DNA of 46,745 nt from Chara braunii (Eukaryota; Streptophyta; Charophyceae; Charales; Characeae), in assembly GCA_003427395.1 (NCBI GenBank), contig BFEA01000119.1, forward strand, positions 1,915,891 through 1,962,635, in the 5' to 3' direction. The position numbers and the translations under genes were made by a program. The notes under the pieces were generated by a model that did no database searches, had not been told where the DNA came from, and worked only from the letters and a program-made list of their open reading frames with translations. Positions 1 through 11,249 of this stretch are shown one piece after another. Numbering within the stretch: the stretch's first letter is position 1; each line of letters starts with the position of its first letter.

Positions 1-2
1 CA

Positions 3-2100
3 CACCCCCCTCACCTCCCCCTTTCCCTACCTCAACCCCCACATTTGGGGAGATCCCAGCTAGGAACCATGAACTTGGCACCAACAATGGTGGCGACTTT
101 CCAGCGCTGCTTCTCCACCGTGGTTCAAACCACGCCAAGTTCAGCAAACAGCAACTCCCCAAAGCCAGACAGCTCCACAATCGACCACGGAATGCTCAGA
201 TTCTTGCTGGAATCACAACAGATCAAGGGCGAAAAGATCATCAGAAAAGTCATGAATAACGGAATTGAGGAAGAAGTAACTGCATGGGGTTACCCCAAAG
301 AAAAACTGGCTGACACCAATGCAATGTACGAGAAACACACACTAGTATTCTCCTTCTCCAACACTGGAGCATGCCTCCCGGCAGTGGAGAAGAGGAAATG
401 GCTGTCAAAAACAATCCAGTCTCACGAGTCCATCAAAACAACAGCAGACAAATTCTCGATCCTCAACCTGAACAGGAACATGATTATGGTAGTCTTCAAG
501 GACGCCAACCAGGCGTCCCTTCTGATCGACGGACACGGTACGTTGAACTGCGATGGATCAGTCTGCTCCCTATCTCGCTGGAAGCCCGAGACAGTGTTGA
601 AAGCAGAAATCTCGCCGGCTGCTTCGAACAAATAGAGGCTGCTGCTCGAGCAATTCTGGGTACAATTCGACAAGATGCCGATCAGAGGCCAGCCCCTCAT
701 CAATGATCGGCTCGAGGTAGAATACCCAGCAAACAAGATTCTGAAGTGGGTCCTACCCACTCCAGACTTCTTGTCACCCGACTGCAAATCCATGACAGCG
801 ATTTTGGAAGTCCACATTGATGAACAACCAGTCTTCCCAAAGGAATGGGAATGCAACATTGACGACAAATCCTACACCATGGTAGTTTCAGTAAAATCAA
901 ACCCAATCTGCCTCCGATGCAGAGAGAGAGGCCATCTGGGAACTGACCCTAGGGCTCACCTGACCACACGAGAGAGGAAAAACTCAGGCAGAACATGCTG
1001 GTCGAGGTTGAAGAAGCCAAAGGCATCTGGTTCGTCAACGACCCAGAATATGATGGTTGGGTCTTTGATGATACCATACAGGACCCCATGTGGATCTGGA
1101 CATACAGTCACCCGAAACCAGCAACCAAACTGCCAGATATCTTCCCCCCATCAGACAGCAAATGGCATGCGGTAGGAGCCAAAAAAGTCACCGGCCTGCC
1201 AGGGAAATTCCACTCCAACCCAGTGGTAGACCCCCGAGCGATCCAGGAAGAGAAAAAACATGTTGTGGGATCTGGAATCAATTCGGCATCAAACTGCTGA
1301 ATTATTCGAGAACCTAGAAGACGACAGCAAGCATCTCCAGAAAGCAAGACAGATCATAGAGGAACGGTATCCTAAATCTGAAACCGCCCTCAAAAGACAA
1401 GCCTCCCCCCAAAAAGAACACACAGACAACAAGGCAGGTAAGAAGAAGAAATGTGAAACAGAACCTTCAGAGGATGAAGATCTCCATTCAGACCAACCAA
1501 CAGGCACTCCCCTCACAGATGGAACAGTCAAGATCTCAGATCCCGAAAATCAGGCAGGGATGGACATCTCTCCCAAGAAGGACGACCCGAAAGGCAAAGC
1601 CAAAGAAAAAGACACGTCTCCCATCCCATGGCCGAGAGAATATTTGGAGAAATCCAAGTATGAAAGGGAGAAAGAATTCGACATCCTAGTGGCCTGTATG
1701 AAACACATGGAGAAAACAGGCAAATCCACTGTGGCAAGCGTCCCACAGTCCAACAACTTGTTTGATCTGCTGCTGCGGCAGAAAAATGAATTGTCAAAAT
1801 TCAGCGCTTTCAGATATCATGAGAAGAAGAGGGAAAGGGAAGCGGGCTTCTCAGACTCGGGACTCGGGACAGGAAACACAGACAGCGAGAGACTCAATAA
1901 GAGGCATGGCCCTGAAGAACTGGAAATCGTCCAAGGGCAAGGAAAAGAAACTCTGGAAACTGTCGAACGACACCAAAAGTAAAAAAAGTGACCAGAGACA
2001 AATCACACAAGAAATTGCGACGGTAGCAGCACTGGCAAAACGCTTGTTCGAGCAGAATGCAGACTACAGGAAAGGACACGAATAGGAGTTCATCACCATC
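3..2100 (+). pseudogene. LINE (L1-type) ORF1, first part, decayed
   Basis: This is the nucleic-acid-binding ORF1 of an L1-type LINE, the protein that coats LINE RNA. The frame is open from the left edge; the first ATG in frame is at 69, and an in-frame TAG at 633-635 interrupts it, after which the same frame continues (FWVQFDKMPIRG). The order resembles plant LINE ORF1: a DUF4283-like region (about 45-850), then a zinc-knuckle start CLRCRERGH at about 909-935 whose last cysteine is not visible because the frame breaks there. A lysine- and glutamate-rich tail follows in shifting frames (about 995-2085). The gene is cut at 2100 by a hAT-like insertion and resumes at 3690. The TAG and the frameshifts mean it cannot make a full protein. 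The family call rests on domain order and on the downstream ORF2. Confidence 0.72.
2093..2100. repeat. Left target-site duplication of the hAT-like element
   Basis: The 8 bases TCACCATC here are repeated exactly at 3682-3689, on the far side of the 2101-3681 insertion. Eight-base target duplications are the hallmark of hAT transposition. Confidence 0.8.
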
Positions 2101-2767
2101 CAGTGTTGCACACCCAGACCGTCAGCGACCCTTGACTGGTCGGCTGCCGACCCGGCGACCGGTCGACTGGTCGGAACCTACTGGTCGGGGATCGTCACCA
2201 CCCCGCATTTTTTTTTTTGGGGGGGGGGTCCAGAACCCCTAATAATCTCACCAACACCCCCATAGCAGACCCCAGTACCCCATATACCACCCCAACAGCG
2301 CCGAACAGCCGCCAACACCCTTATTAAACCGTCGGTAACCCCCTATATCACCCCTATACTCCGCCGCATCGCATGCGCGCGAGCTCCGCACGTGCGGCGC
2401 CTAGTGCACGCGCAACCATGCGCGCACCCCAATAAAGAGTTTTTAGGCGCTGCACGTGCAACCATGCGCGCACACCCCAATAAATAGAGTTTAAAAAAAA
2501 TTGGGGAGGGCTGGCTGAGGTAGCCAATGGTGCCCCTCCCTTCTAAAATATCGAAGGGCACAGGAAAAAAAATTAAGCATACGAATTCCTTGATGAATTG
2601 TCCTTTTCCTGAAGGAACCCAGTGCATCTGCAAAGGTCCCAACGTCTCAAGAGACATTCAGCAAATTTCGTGTGAGAATGGAGCAGGCCAGCAATATATG
2701 TTCTGGATCCGAAGTTAGGTCTGCTTTCCAGCAGTTATGGGTTACACGTTACAACTACTTACTACCG

Positions 2768-3188
2768 AAACTCTCTCTTTCTTTTGTTTCGTTTTCCTAC
2801 GAGCAGTGGCCCTAAGGGCCTTGCTCCACCCGTCACTACTTGCACAAAAGACAAAACATATGGCGGCGTATGAGTCCATGTTCTAGCAGAAGATTCATTA
2901 CTCTGCTTCTTTTGTTTCCTTTTCCTACAACCNTACTCTGCTTCTTTTGTTTCCTTTTCCTACAACCAGTGGCCCTAAGGGCCTTGCTCCACTCGTCACC
3001 ACTTGCACAAAAGACAAAACATATGGCGACGTATGGTTCCATGTTCTAGCAGAAGATTCATTCCTCTCTTTCTTTTGTTTCCTTTTCCTACGAGCAGTGG
3101 CCCTAAGGGCCTTGCTCCACTCGTCACCACTTGCACAAAAGACAAAACATATGGCGGCGTATGATTCCATGTTTTAGCAGAAGATTCA
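2768..3188. repeat. Three-unit tandem repeat within the hAT-like element
   Basis: Units of roughly 125-130 bp start near 2768, 2935 and 3061. Each has a CTTTTGTTTCCTTTTCC-like tract, the palindrome GGCCCTAAGGGCC, a GACAAAACATATGGCG segment and an AGCAGAAGATTCATT end. Between units one and two lies an extra partial copy, ending at the N at 2933. The 34 bases before that N reappear directly after it, so the true copy number is uncertain. Confidence 0.8.
2933..2933. other. Single-base assembly gap (N)
   Basis: One N lies within the tandem repeat. The 34 bases before it (ending CCTACAACC at 2932) are identical to the 34 bases after it (2934-2967), which is what an unresolved overlap between two contig ends looks like. 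Confidence 0.9.
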
Positions 3189-3689
3189 TTCTAGTTTTGC
3201 ACATTTGGTGAGTAGTGGAGGGAAGCCCTGGAAAGCACGTGGTGAGTTGGCCTTCTACTGCCCAGAAACTCGCGTGCTCAGTGGTCCCATAACTCCTGAA
3301 ACGCGCCTTAATGTGAATCAACAACATATATACTTGGCGTGCCATGACTCTGTTATGAGCATTATCTCGTTCACAGTGAGGTTGCCGTTACTAATTATGT
3401 GCAAGGGCCTCTCAAATAGCCCCCAGGGGTTTTGAAATAAATGTTAAGGAGCTATTTGTTTCCCCACCCCCCCAACCCCAACCCCCCACCCCGAAACCAA
3501 AGTTTCTCAGCGGATTTGGGCAGTACTCAGCAAGCGTAGTACAGCCGTGAAGTCGGAACGGAAAAAGAATCAGCGGAGGACTATTTTCTGAGTCGTCGGC
3601 TACCGCCGACCGGTCGGCCCCGATCGGTCGGTACAATACGGTCGGCGGTCGGCCCGACCTGTCGGCGGGGATGCAACCCTGTCACCATC

Positions 3690-4361
3690 CATAAAATTGC
3701 TGAGAACACAGCCCCTGCCGTCACAGACACAGCGAGGACAAACAGGAAAACCATCAAACCAGTCCGTCTCCTGGTCCCAGTCCGGTTCAGGTGCCCCTTG
3801 GGAGTCTACCAGGTCCCCCAATACGATACAACTACGATCAGCGGCAGCAACACTGTGGAGGATAACCGCAAATCATTTGATCCTGTCCTGGTCAAGCTAG
3901 GCGAGAAAGCCAAACTTCACGAAGGCCTCACCTGGAGAGCTTGGAACACCATCACAACACTCCCCTGCAGCGTGCTAGCGAATAGATTATGCCCGATAGG
4001 AGTGATGGCGGACTTGCTGGCCGTCATAATCAAGACCCACCTCCTCACCTCGAAGAACTCCTTGCAAGACGAGGCGACCCCAGTACGTATCGAACTGGGG
4101 GACAGCGCCAGCGGAGAGGACGAGAAAGATGAGCTGTTGAACAACAATAAGATCTCCCCCGGTGATGTAGATATGGCTGGCCCACCCTTGCTGGAAGGCA
4201 GCGTGAGTGCGTACAGCTTGGACCTGTCGGCCAGCAAGGAGCACAGTGGGGGATCCGACGTCGGGAGCCGCGAGACAGCGGTGAATTCGGTAACTTCACC
4301 AATTATCGCACAACGAACTACTCCATCACAAAAAAACAAAAAACAACACCACCACAGATAA
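3690..4361 (+). pseudogene. LINE ORF1, C-terminal part
   Basis: Continuation of the LINE ORF1 after the hAT-like insertion. The frame is open from 3690 through 3798, where the first ATG lies, to a stop ending at 4361. The product is hydrophilic with an acidic stretch (SGEDEKDELL), as expected for the poorly conserved ORF1 tail, and ends in a basic KNKKQHHHR run. ORF2 starts 41 bases downstream, a usual LINE spacing. I see no domain in this part; its identity comes from its position and the restored frame across the insertion. Confidence 0.6.
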
Positions 4362-4402
4362 CATAAATGAAAAGAAAGACAAAGTAGGACAAACAGTCGA
4401 GG

Positions 4403-5537
4403 ATGCAAAATCAACCAATGGATGCCGACACATCACAAGATAATACTATCACAACAGACCGGCAAACCAGAGGACTCAAAATCATCAACTGGAACGTCAA
4501 TGGGTTGGGTAACGCACTGACGGAGGAAGATAAATCAAGGGACATCGGGCTAGGTCTCCACGACAGGAATAGACCCAGACCAGATGTGGTTCTACTAGAA
4601 GAAACACACCTTTCTAATCTCCCAAACCACGGGGACATAAAAAGGGCAATAGAAAAAAGCTTGAGGGGTTGTGCTTTCACACTATGGTCCAACCTAGAAG
4701 GGCTTAGCAAACGGGGGACAGCCATACTCGTACCGAACGCTTCCAAACTATGGTCAGAAGGTCAGATTCTCAGCAGCAGAGGAGACGACGCAAAAGGTAG
4801 ATGGTCATGGCTAGATGCCAGATGGCAAGACGAGGAACTGAGAATTTTTAACATTTACGCCCCCAACTATGAAAACGAATGCTTAGCCTTCTTCAACAGT
4901 ATCCAGTCCCTCATCCCGAACCCTCAACCGGTGGTTATTGCAACAAACTAGAACACAACCTTGGATTCAAACCTAAGACCTCGTCTCTCACTCTCAACTG
5001 ATAGGCCCAACAAGAGCAGGGACCCACATAAGAAATATCATGACAGAGTTCGACCTCATCGACCCCTTCAGAATGTTGCACCCAGAGAAAAAGGTTCTTA
5101 TTGGTTAAAAGGAACCAGGGCAACCAGACGTCCCTGTGCCGGATCGACTTCTTCTTAATCTCCAAGCACCTCCAACGATCAATCAAACAGGCCGAGATCC
5201 GCCCACCAGCGGCCTTTCGGGGTTTGGATCACAAACTGATAGCACTGCTCCTGAATTTTGACTCCCCCACGGAAAAAGGCCGAGGATTCTATAGAATCAA
5301 CAACTCCCTCTTAGCCACAGTAAGACTAACAAAGGCAGTGAGATGGAACTGGTTCTTCTTGAGACAAAACAGTGCCAGAGTGGATAACAAACATCAATGG
5401 TTCGTCGACAATTACACAGACCTTACCCAAACAGTCTCAGCGGAATCCAGAAGCATTGCAGGAGAACGACAAATCAGAAAAGAAGAGCTCCAACTCACCA
5501 TATCTCTCGAGGAGGACAACCTCGTCTTAGACCCCTC
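4403..5537 (+). pseudogene. LINE ORF2, apurinic endonuclease domain, decayed
   Basis: N-terminal endonuclease of LINE ORF2, which nicks target DNA to prime reverse transcription. Recognisable APE motifs in order: IINWNVNGLG (about 4480-4510, the conserved N), VVLLEETHLS (4585-4615, the catalytic E of the usual QETH), GTAILV and RIFNIYAPNYE (about 4840-4875). The usual GDFN motif at about 4935-4955 is destroyed: it reads ATN, TAG, N. After a frameshift between about 4990 and 5100, CRIDFFLIS and a DHK motif (LDHKLI, normally SDHKP) appear in the 5101-5537 frame. Gypsy I interrupts the gene at 5537 and the same frame resumes at 14790. The missing catalytic aspartate, the stop and the frameshift make it non-functional. 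Confidence 0.85.
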
Positions 5538-6592
5538 TGAAACGGTTTCACCCAGTTGACCCGACATTTGCAGACAAAGATTCGATCCCTAGACCTGTGC
5601 TCAAACCCTCTACATTGACCATGTGTGCTGAGTGAGATTCGATCCCTAGACCTACCCTGTACCCTGTACATTGACCCTGTGTGCTGAGTGAGATTCGATC
5701 GAGACCAACCTTGTACCCTGTACATAGGCCCAACGATCTGTGTGAGAGTCAATCCCTAGGTCTGTAGGTTAGGAGTTGAGTTTGTTACCAGTAGGCATAA
5801 AAAGAGTTTGTTCTAGAAGTCTCTACCTAAGTCTACTGCAGGCCTTTAGTCTGTCTATCGGTCTGTAGGTTCTAGAAGTTTGTAGGTCCCTGTAGGTAAG
5901 TCCGGTGAACGGGTACTAGGGGTAGGGGCTGCACGTGGGGAAAGGGAAAGGCCCACGCGTTCTGGAGAAGTCTCCAGAATACGCATTTTGGTGGCCTGCA
6001 CCACGCGGTTTGGGTCCAGAGGCCGACGCGTTTTGGCCGAAAGACCCATGCGGTTCGGAAGGCCTCACGCGGTTTGGCCCAGGCCACGAGGTTTGGAGGC
6101 AGGACTGGGTACCTCCGAAGAAGTATAAATAAAGACTCGACGTCTTGCCATTCATTCATTCGCCTGTGAGCCATGCGAAAGCGCTGCCTCGGTGACTTGT
6201 GCGTGGAGGTCCGCTGGTTCCCTGAGAGGAAGTGGGCAATGAGGAAGACAGCGGCCATAGCTGGCCAGTGAGGAAGACACCAGCGACCATAGCTAGGAGG
6301 AGGAAGACGACGGCGGCCATAGCCGCCCAGCTGTTGGTGCAGGCAAAGTGTAGACAGTGTGTGTGTCTGTGTAGCGTGGACATTCAAGGTAGATCCTCGT
6401 ACGTGAGTGCATGAGGGGGAGTGAGGCTGGTGGTGGAGATGGTGTTTGGCAGCCATAGCTGCAAGTTGTACAAATGACTTGGATTGAGTCTTAATACGAG
6501 TTCATTGTTGATTCTGCGTTGCAAGAGTTTGGTTCGCCATCAGTCCGTGTGTATGAATGTTGTGAGCAAGTATGAAGTCAAGTCTGATTGCA
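5538..6592 (+). repeat. 5' LTR of Gypsy I
   Basis: A 1055-bp direct repeat of 13808-14785, running from TGAAACGG to GATTGCA. The first 250 bases hold degenerate units of about 55 bp built around GATTCGATCCCTAGACC and TGTGCTGAGTGAGA; the 3' copy has one unit fewer, which explains part of its shorter length. A TATA box (TATAAATAA, 6124-6132) is followed by CATTCATTC and GCCATGCGAAAGCG, then several GGCGGCCATAGCC-like motifs. Confidence 0.93.
6124..6132 (+). promoter_or_regulatory. LTR core promoter TATA box (Gypsy I 5' LTR)
   Basis: AAGTATAAATAAAGACTCG sits centrally in the LTR. The same TATA box with a downstream CATTCATTC block recurs at 14355 (3' LTR), 26412 (solo LTR) and, antisense, near 39600. 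Conservation across diverged LTRs supports promoter function; transcription itself is inferred. Confidence 0.7.
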
Positions 6593-6593
6593 G

Positions 6594-6605
6594 TGGTATC
6601 AGAGC
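6594..6605 (+). promoter_or_regulatory. Primer binding site for initiator tRNA-Met
   Basis: TGGTATCAGAGC lies one base after the LTR end. It is complementary to the 3' end of plant initiator tRNA-Met, the usual primer of plant LTR retrotransposons, and fixes the 5' LTR boundary and the element orientation. Confidence 0.93.
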
Positions 6606-6673
6606 TGGTTCCCGTTGTCCACGTTGGAGTTGCAGCAAGTTGGAGGTGAGAGGAGCTTCCATAGCCAGAGTAC

Positions 6674-6710
<37 letters not shown>

Positions 6711-7755
6711 AGGCAAAAGTGGATGGCAGCCATAGCTGCCGAGCTCGGAGAAGAAGAAGACCACCATCAAGAAAGGAGAAAGAAGAGACGCAGAGAGAAG
6801 AAAGAAGAGGGAGGTGAAGTCTTCCATAGCCAAGGTGAAGAAGACGACGAGAGTGACAAAGAAGAAGAAGGTCCACCATAGTCGGAAGGTTGGATGGATG
6901 ACCACGAGAGTTGACCAACGTTGAGCAGGGGTTAACCAAGATTGTTGACCAATGTTGACCGGAGGTTGACCAAGGGTGCTGACCAAGGGTTGATCGAAGT
7001 TGATCGGAGCGTTGACCGGGGAGTTGATCAAGATCGTTGATCGGAGTATTGACCAAGCTGGAGCGAGAAGACGGACGGTACTATCTTTCTAAGCCCTTGC
7101 CTAGCGCTTACCCTATGGATGTGCACCTTCTCCCTTCACTTTTGTCCAGGTGGATAGGATTGTGGATGTGGTCTGTTAGAGTCAGTCAGTCATATCTCCC
7201 TTCACTTCTGTCCAGGTGGATAGGATTGTGGATGTGGTCGTAGAGTTGCGAGCCCAGACCCACACGGGACTTAGTAAGGCTAAAGCTCGCGACTGACGAC
7301 TGACGTGTCCCGGGGACAAGACCCCCAAGGACTGGTACTGACCGACGGGCTTCTCAGTGTGGCGTGGTAGGCCCGAACTCCGAGCTGTGGGTTGTGCGTC
7401 CAACTGTTTAAAGTCTTGAGAGAACTCGGCTGATCACGCTGTTATGTCCGCGGCGTTAAAGAATTCTTGAGGAGTTATGGGGGATCTCCTTAAATGCCTC
7501 CTGATCAGCCAATGAGTTTTGTAGTGGCAGCCTAGACGGACCCGAGTAGCAACTTGAAAGTCCTCTTGGACGAGAGTCAGACTAGTGGGTCTACGTGTTG
7601 AGGAGCGAAATCGCTTGTGATTGTGCCCTTTCACCGTGACCACCAGGTCCGGAGTTAGTACCACCCCTTATAGTAGGGAGCAAGACGAGAGAGTTGCCGC
7701 CCTTTGGAGGTAGAAAAAGGAGAAGGAGAAGAGGGAATTGATCAATCAGGCCAAA
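6606..7755 (+). other. Untranslated leader of Gypsy I
   Basis: There is no credible protein here. From left to right: a GA tract (about 6677-6704), three further CCATAGC motifs (6659, 6730, 6824) with a variant at 6875, and a run of degenerate GTTGACCAAGG-like units (about 6908-7065). Next come a 44-bp segment occurring twice (7130-7173 and 7196-7239, period 66) and a block (about 7441-7515) that resembles the leader of Gypsy II at 20505-20580. Confidence 0.6.
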
Positions 7756-9546
7756 ATGTTGGCCTTGCTAGAGGAGCAAGAGGCGAAGAAGAAGTAGATG
7801 GAAGAGGAGCTGAAGAAATGGACGGAGCAGGAGGAGAAGATGGCAGCAATAGAGGCAGAGGTGGAGAAAGAAGAAGAAGAAGAAGAAGAAGAAGAGAGAG
7901 AAGAAGTGCCATTGGAAAGAAAAAGAGGTGAAGCTAGTACGAGTAAGGAGGAGGAGATAGAAAAGGTATCCCAAGAATGGGCCGCACATCTGGATTTGGG
8001 AAAAGATAGAGAGGCAGAATTAGCGATACTCCAAGCAGAGAGAGAAGCGGCAAGAAAGGAGTTGGAGGGAGAGAGGGATCCTGTAAGGAGAAGAGCAAAA
8101 GAGGAGGAACAGTAAAGGGCGTGTAAATGGCGCTTATCCCAAGAGAGAGTTAGGTGTCTGGAGGCTGTGGAGTGAGCAGAAAGGGATCTAAAAGTAGCAG
8201 AAACTTGGATGGGGAAAATCAGGGAAGAAACCGAGATATCCACTAAACTCGAGACCGTGACACAAAGTGTAGAGTCCCTACTCACCGCGCATCGCGAGTA
8301 GATGCAGTACCTCCGTAGTCAAGATATTAAGCTAGAGGCGATGCGTGTTGGATTTAAAGATTTCGCACAGGATGTGATGAAATATATGGTGGGCCAGGTC
8401 CACCTGGCAATTAGTAAGACAAAGGAATTCTGCACTGGCGCCATTGAAGGCACCAAGTTAGCAGCTGCCAAGGAAGAAGAGTCGGCCCCACCTCGTCGCG
8501 AAAAGGTTGAAGTCCGTTTCCCCGAACCCTTCAGTGGAAAGAAGGGGGAGGATTTCGATAACTGGGAGGCCAACGTGCACTCCTATTTGTGCTTGCAAGG
8601 AGACACGCTTGAGGATCACGTTTTGGTGGCCTTCCAGGTCCTTCGAGACGAAGCTACCAACTTTGCTAGGTCGTTAGCCGCGCCGTGAACTGTGACAACG
8701 ACATGGTCACATATTCCAGATTGACGCCCCTCTCTGAGTTCTTGAAATCACTCAGGGAGCGATCCTCAGATGTGACGCGGGGGCTTAAAGCCTCCGATGA
8801 ACTTCAAATGATTCATACACGCAAGTGGAAGAGTGTACACGCACTCAAATCCGCTATGGATGAGCTGATTGTTGTTCCTGGGCATGGAGTGACTGATGCC
8901 CAACTAGTCAACCTCTTCTATCGTGTCCTACCTGACAATGTCCAGGGACATTCTTCGAGAAGAAGAACCAGCAGGGCATGACTTATGATGTTCTTAGCAG
9001 GGAGGTAGTTTCATTCGCCGCCCAAGCATCGCCAGTTACCACATTTTGGCATAAAAAATTGTCTAAAGGAAAAAAGTGGAAGGGGCACACCATCTCCGGC
9101 CAAATTAAGGCCAAAGATAGTTTGATACTAACAATGGAGGGAGGTGGCGCAGGTGCGGTTCCCTACTCCAACATTGAGTGGGGACTACAGGAGGAGGACA
9201 GTAACGCAGGTCAGGGTAAACCTACGTTGTTGTCACGCCCGGAGGAGGGAGGCCGCAAGGAGGAGGACAAGGGTCCGACCAAAATGGTCGGGCCCCAGGT
9301 GGTCGAGGACAGGGCGACCAGAGGGTTGGCGGCAATGGAAACCGCCAAGCGGGAGGAAGGGGAGGTCGCCCGTCTAACCGTCCGCATTCTAGTCGGTCAC
9401 CCCCCAGACAGGGATGGTGGCACCGAGGCCGGTCCGAGGGTCGACCCTGGGAAGATCTGGGTATTGAAAAAAGCGTATGGCAAGAACGCATTAATAGGTC
9501 TCAGTGCGTGTTTTGCGCGGACCCAGGCCACATTATAAAGTTTTGT
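7756..9546 (+). pseudogene. Gypsy I gag, decayed
   Basis: Gag, which forms the virus-like particle. The likely start is ATG at 7756; TAG follows after KKK and the frame continues at 7798. The N-terminal third is a charged coiled-coil-like segment with a GAA-repeat glutamate run (about 7868-7893). The Retrotrans_gag core begins near FPEPFSGKKGEDFDNWEANV (about 8518-8580), continues to a TGA after LAAP (8688) and is picked up in another frame at 8716 (PLSEFLKSLRERSSD) and again after 8978. A clean CCHC zinc knuckle, CVFCADPGHIIKFC, lies at 9505-9546 in yet another frame. At least three stops and several frameshifts break the gene, but the order coiled coil, capsid-like core, zinc knuckle is preserved. 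Confidence 0.85.
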
Positions 9547-9653
9547 CATAAATATAGGAACCGCGCTGCGTCTGCGACAACAAAAGACAGTCGCCGGTAG
9601 GGGTTGCAACTGCCCCTACCCCAGGAGTATGTGGACCTGAGCGTGCGCGTGAA

Positions 9654-10172
9654 GTGGAGTCTCCCACTCCACATATCTCCATGGCAGAGGTTCCAAGCCA
9701 GCGTCTAGTAGGTTGTCCAGAGACTGTTTGTGTTAGGGTCTCTCTAGACGCTTCCCTCATAGGCTTAGCCGAGGAATTGAAGGAGAGGAGGCAGGCCTGG
9801 GCCAAGATGAGGAAGGATGGGAAAGGACAACTAATCCTCGCTGACGTAGAGATTTTTAGAGCTAGAGCAGGAGCCCTGATAGACAGTGGGGCAACTAGAA
9901 GTTATATTAGTCGTAAAGCGATGAAAAAGTTGAAGCTCAATTTGAAAGTCCAGCGATTAGCAGAACCTGTAGTGAACATCCTTGCAGACAACAGTAGGAT
10001 GCGCGTCGAAGAGTATGTCGAGGGGGTCCACGCCTACTTTCGCCTAGAAAAAGAAGGGAAGGTAGAAAAGGTACTACATTCTTTGACCCTCCTCGTAGAA
10101 GAAAACCTCCCGTTTGATATTTTGTTAGGCACATATTGGGGAGAGGCAGCAGGAGCCACACTGCACCTTTAG
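9654..10172 (+). pseudogene. Gypsy I aspartic protease domain
   Basis: Retropepsin that cleaves the gag-pol polyprotein. The active-site motif ALIDSGATRSYIS lies at about 9871-9909 and the second conserved segment FDILLGTYWGEA, normally ILGMDWL, at about 10116-10150. The 172-residue frame also holds the linker before the protease. The catalytic DSG is intact, but gag upstream and RT downstream are in other frames, so it would not be made as part of a full polyprotein. It starts about 110 bases after the gag zinc knuckle, as expected for a Ty3/gypsy element. Confidence 0.85.
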
Positions 10173-10296
10173 AGAGCATGAGTGCAGACTCCCTAGTCCG
10201 TCACGCGAAGTCAAGCAAGTTCGGTTGTACCATGAGTCTGGGGTAGACAACCCCCTTGCCGATTGCTGCCTCAACGCTCCTTCATTCGCCAGAGTT

Positions 10297-10756
10297 GTGC
10301 GGAAGGAGCAACTTGAAGAGCAGGTGTTCGTAGCCTGCGTAAGGCCAGTGTCCGATACGCCAAAAAAAGAGGAGAAGATCCATCCTACCATCGCCAGTCT
10401 GCTAGAAGAGTACAAGGACTTGTCTGAAGCACCTTCAGGAGTAGTGCCCAGACCAATCCAGCACTGCATAGAGATAGAACCAGGCAGTAGAACGCGTAAG
10501 GGGGCGATCCACAGGATGTCTCGTAAGTGCGGAAGGAGCAGCTTCAAGAGCAGGTGTTCGTAGCCTGCGTAAGGCCAGTGTCCCATACGCCAAAAAAAGA
10601 GGAGAAGATCCATCCTACCATCGCCAGTCTGCTGGAAGAGTACAAGGACTTGTCTGAAGCACCTTCAGGAGTAGTGCTTAGACCAATCCAGCACTGCATA
10701 GAGATGGAACCAGGCAGTAGAACGCGTAAGGGGACGATCCACAGGATGTCTCCTAA
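10297..10756 (+). repeat. 230-bp tandem duplication between protease and RT
   Basis: The unit starting GTGCGGAAGGAGCA at 10297 is repeated from 10527 with only a few substitutions. It codes for the PR-RT linker (IHPTIASLLEEYKDLSEAPSGVV). Since 230 is not a multiple of three, the duplication also shifts the frame. The sequence after copy two starts AAGTAG and that before copy two AAGTGC, so there is microhomology at the junction. Confidence 0.92.
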
Positions 10757-11247
10757 GTAGCTAGAGGAGCTTCGCAGGCAGTTAGACGACCTCCTAGAGA
10801 AAGGATGGATAAGGCCTAGTTCGTCACCATTTGGCACACCTGTTCTGTTTGTCCCAAAGGAGGAGGGAGAACCACACATGTGTATAAGACTACAGGGGAC
10901 TGAATGCCATCACAATCAAGAATGCAGAGCCGCTGCCTCGCATAGATGACCTGTTAGATCGAGTACAGGGCTGCAAATACTTCTCAAAGATAGATCTGAA
11001 GTCGGGTTATCATCAAATAGAAGTCCATCCTGACGATCAGTATAAGACGGCGTTCAGGACGAGGTATGGGCATTACGAGTTCATTGTGATGTCGTTTGGA
11101 CTAACCAATGCACCGACTACGTTTCAGTGCGGCATGAACAACTTGTTTAGACCATGGTTAGATAGGTTCGTCGTAGTCTATTTAGACGATATCCTAATGT
11201 TCAGCAAGACCCTCGAGGAGCATGACGACCTTCTGCGGCAGTTCTAG
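10757..11247 (+). pseudogene. Gypsy I reverse transcriptase domain
   Basis: Copies element RNA into DNA. After a TAG at the domain start, the frames read LEELRRQLDDLLEKGWIRPSSSPFGTPVLFV, then, after a frameshift near 10885, [51 protein letters not shown] and the catalytic box [10 protein letters not shown] (YLDD at 11179-11190). All core RT motifs are present and both catalytic aspartates are kept. A TAG at 11245-11247 ends the frame; the fingers-palm order is that of Ty3/gypsy RT. Confidence 0.92.
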
Positions 11248-11249
11248 GA

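Larger units (their letters stand above)
2101..3681. mobile_element. Non-autonomous hAT-like DNA transposon inside LINE ORF1
   Basis: A 1581-bp insertion with no transposase frame. The left end reads CAGTGTTGCA and the right end, reverse-complemented, reads CAGGGTTGCA, a short imperfect terminal inverted repeat starting CAG(T/G)G as in hAT elements. Exact 8-bp duplications flank it. Both ends are rich in GGTCGG and its complement, resembling the subterminal binding repeats of hAT transposases. The interior holds a GC-rich doubled segment (about 2400-2490), a three-unit tandem repeat (2768-3188), a C-run (3463-3493) and a one-base N gap at 2933. Removing the element plus one target copy joins the LINE frame at 2098-2100 to 3690 without shift. 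It would need a transposase from elsewhere. Confidence 0.75.

Noticed and set aside
5580-5720. tRNA-like B-box sequences (GATTCGATCC) in the Gypsy I LTR, suggesting a SINE
   Set aside because: No A box at a suitable distance, no cloverleaf and no A tail; the words belong to the 55-bp LTR repeats.
5872-6456. A 194-codon minus-strand frame over the Gypsy I 5' LTR as a gene
   Set aside because: It is antisense to the LTR, has compositional bias and reads the same motif in several frames; no conserved protein feature.
7768-8285. A 179-codon serine- and leucine-rich minus-strand frame
   Set aside because: It is the complement of the GAA-rich gag coiled-coil region; the low stop frequency is caused by the repeat.
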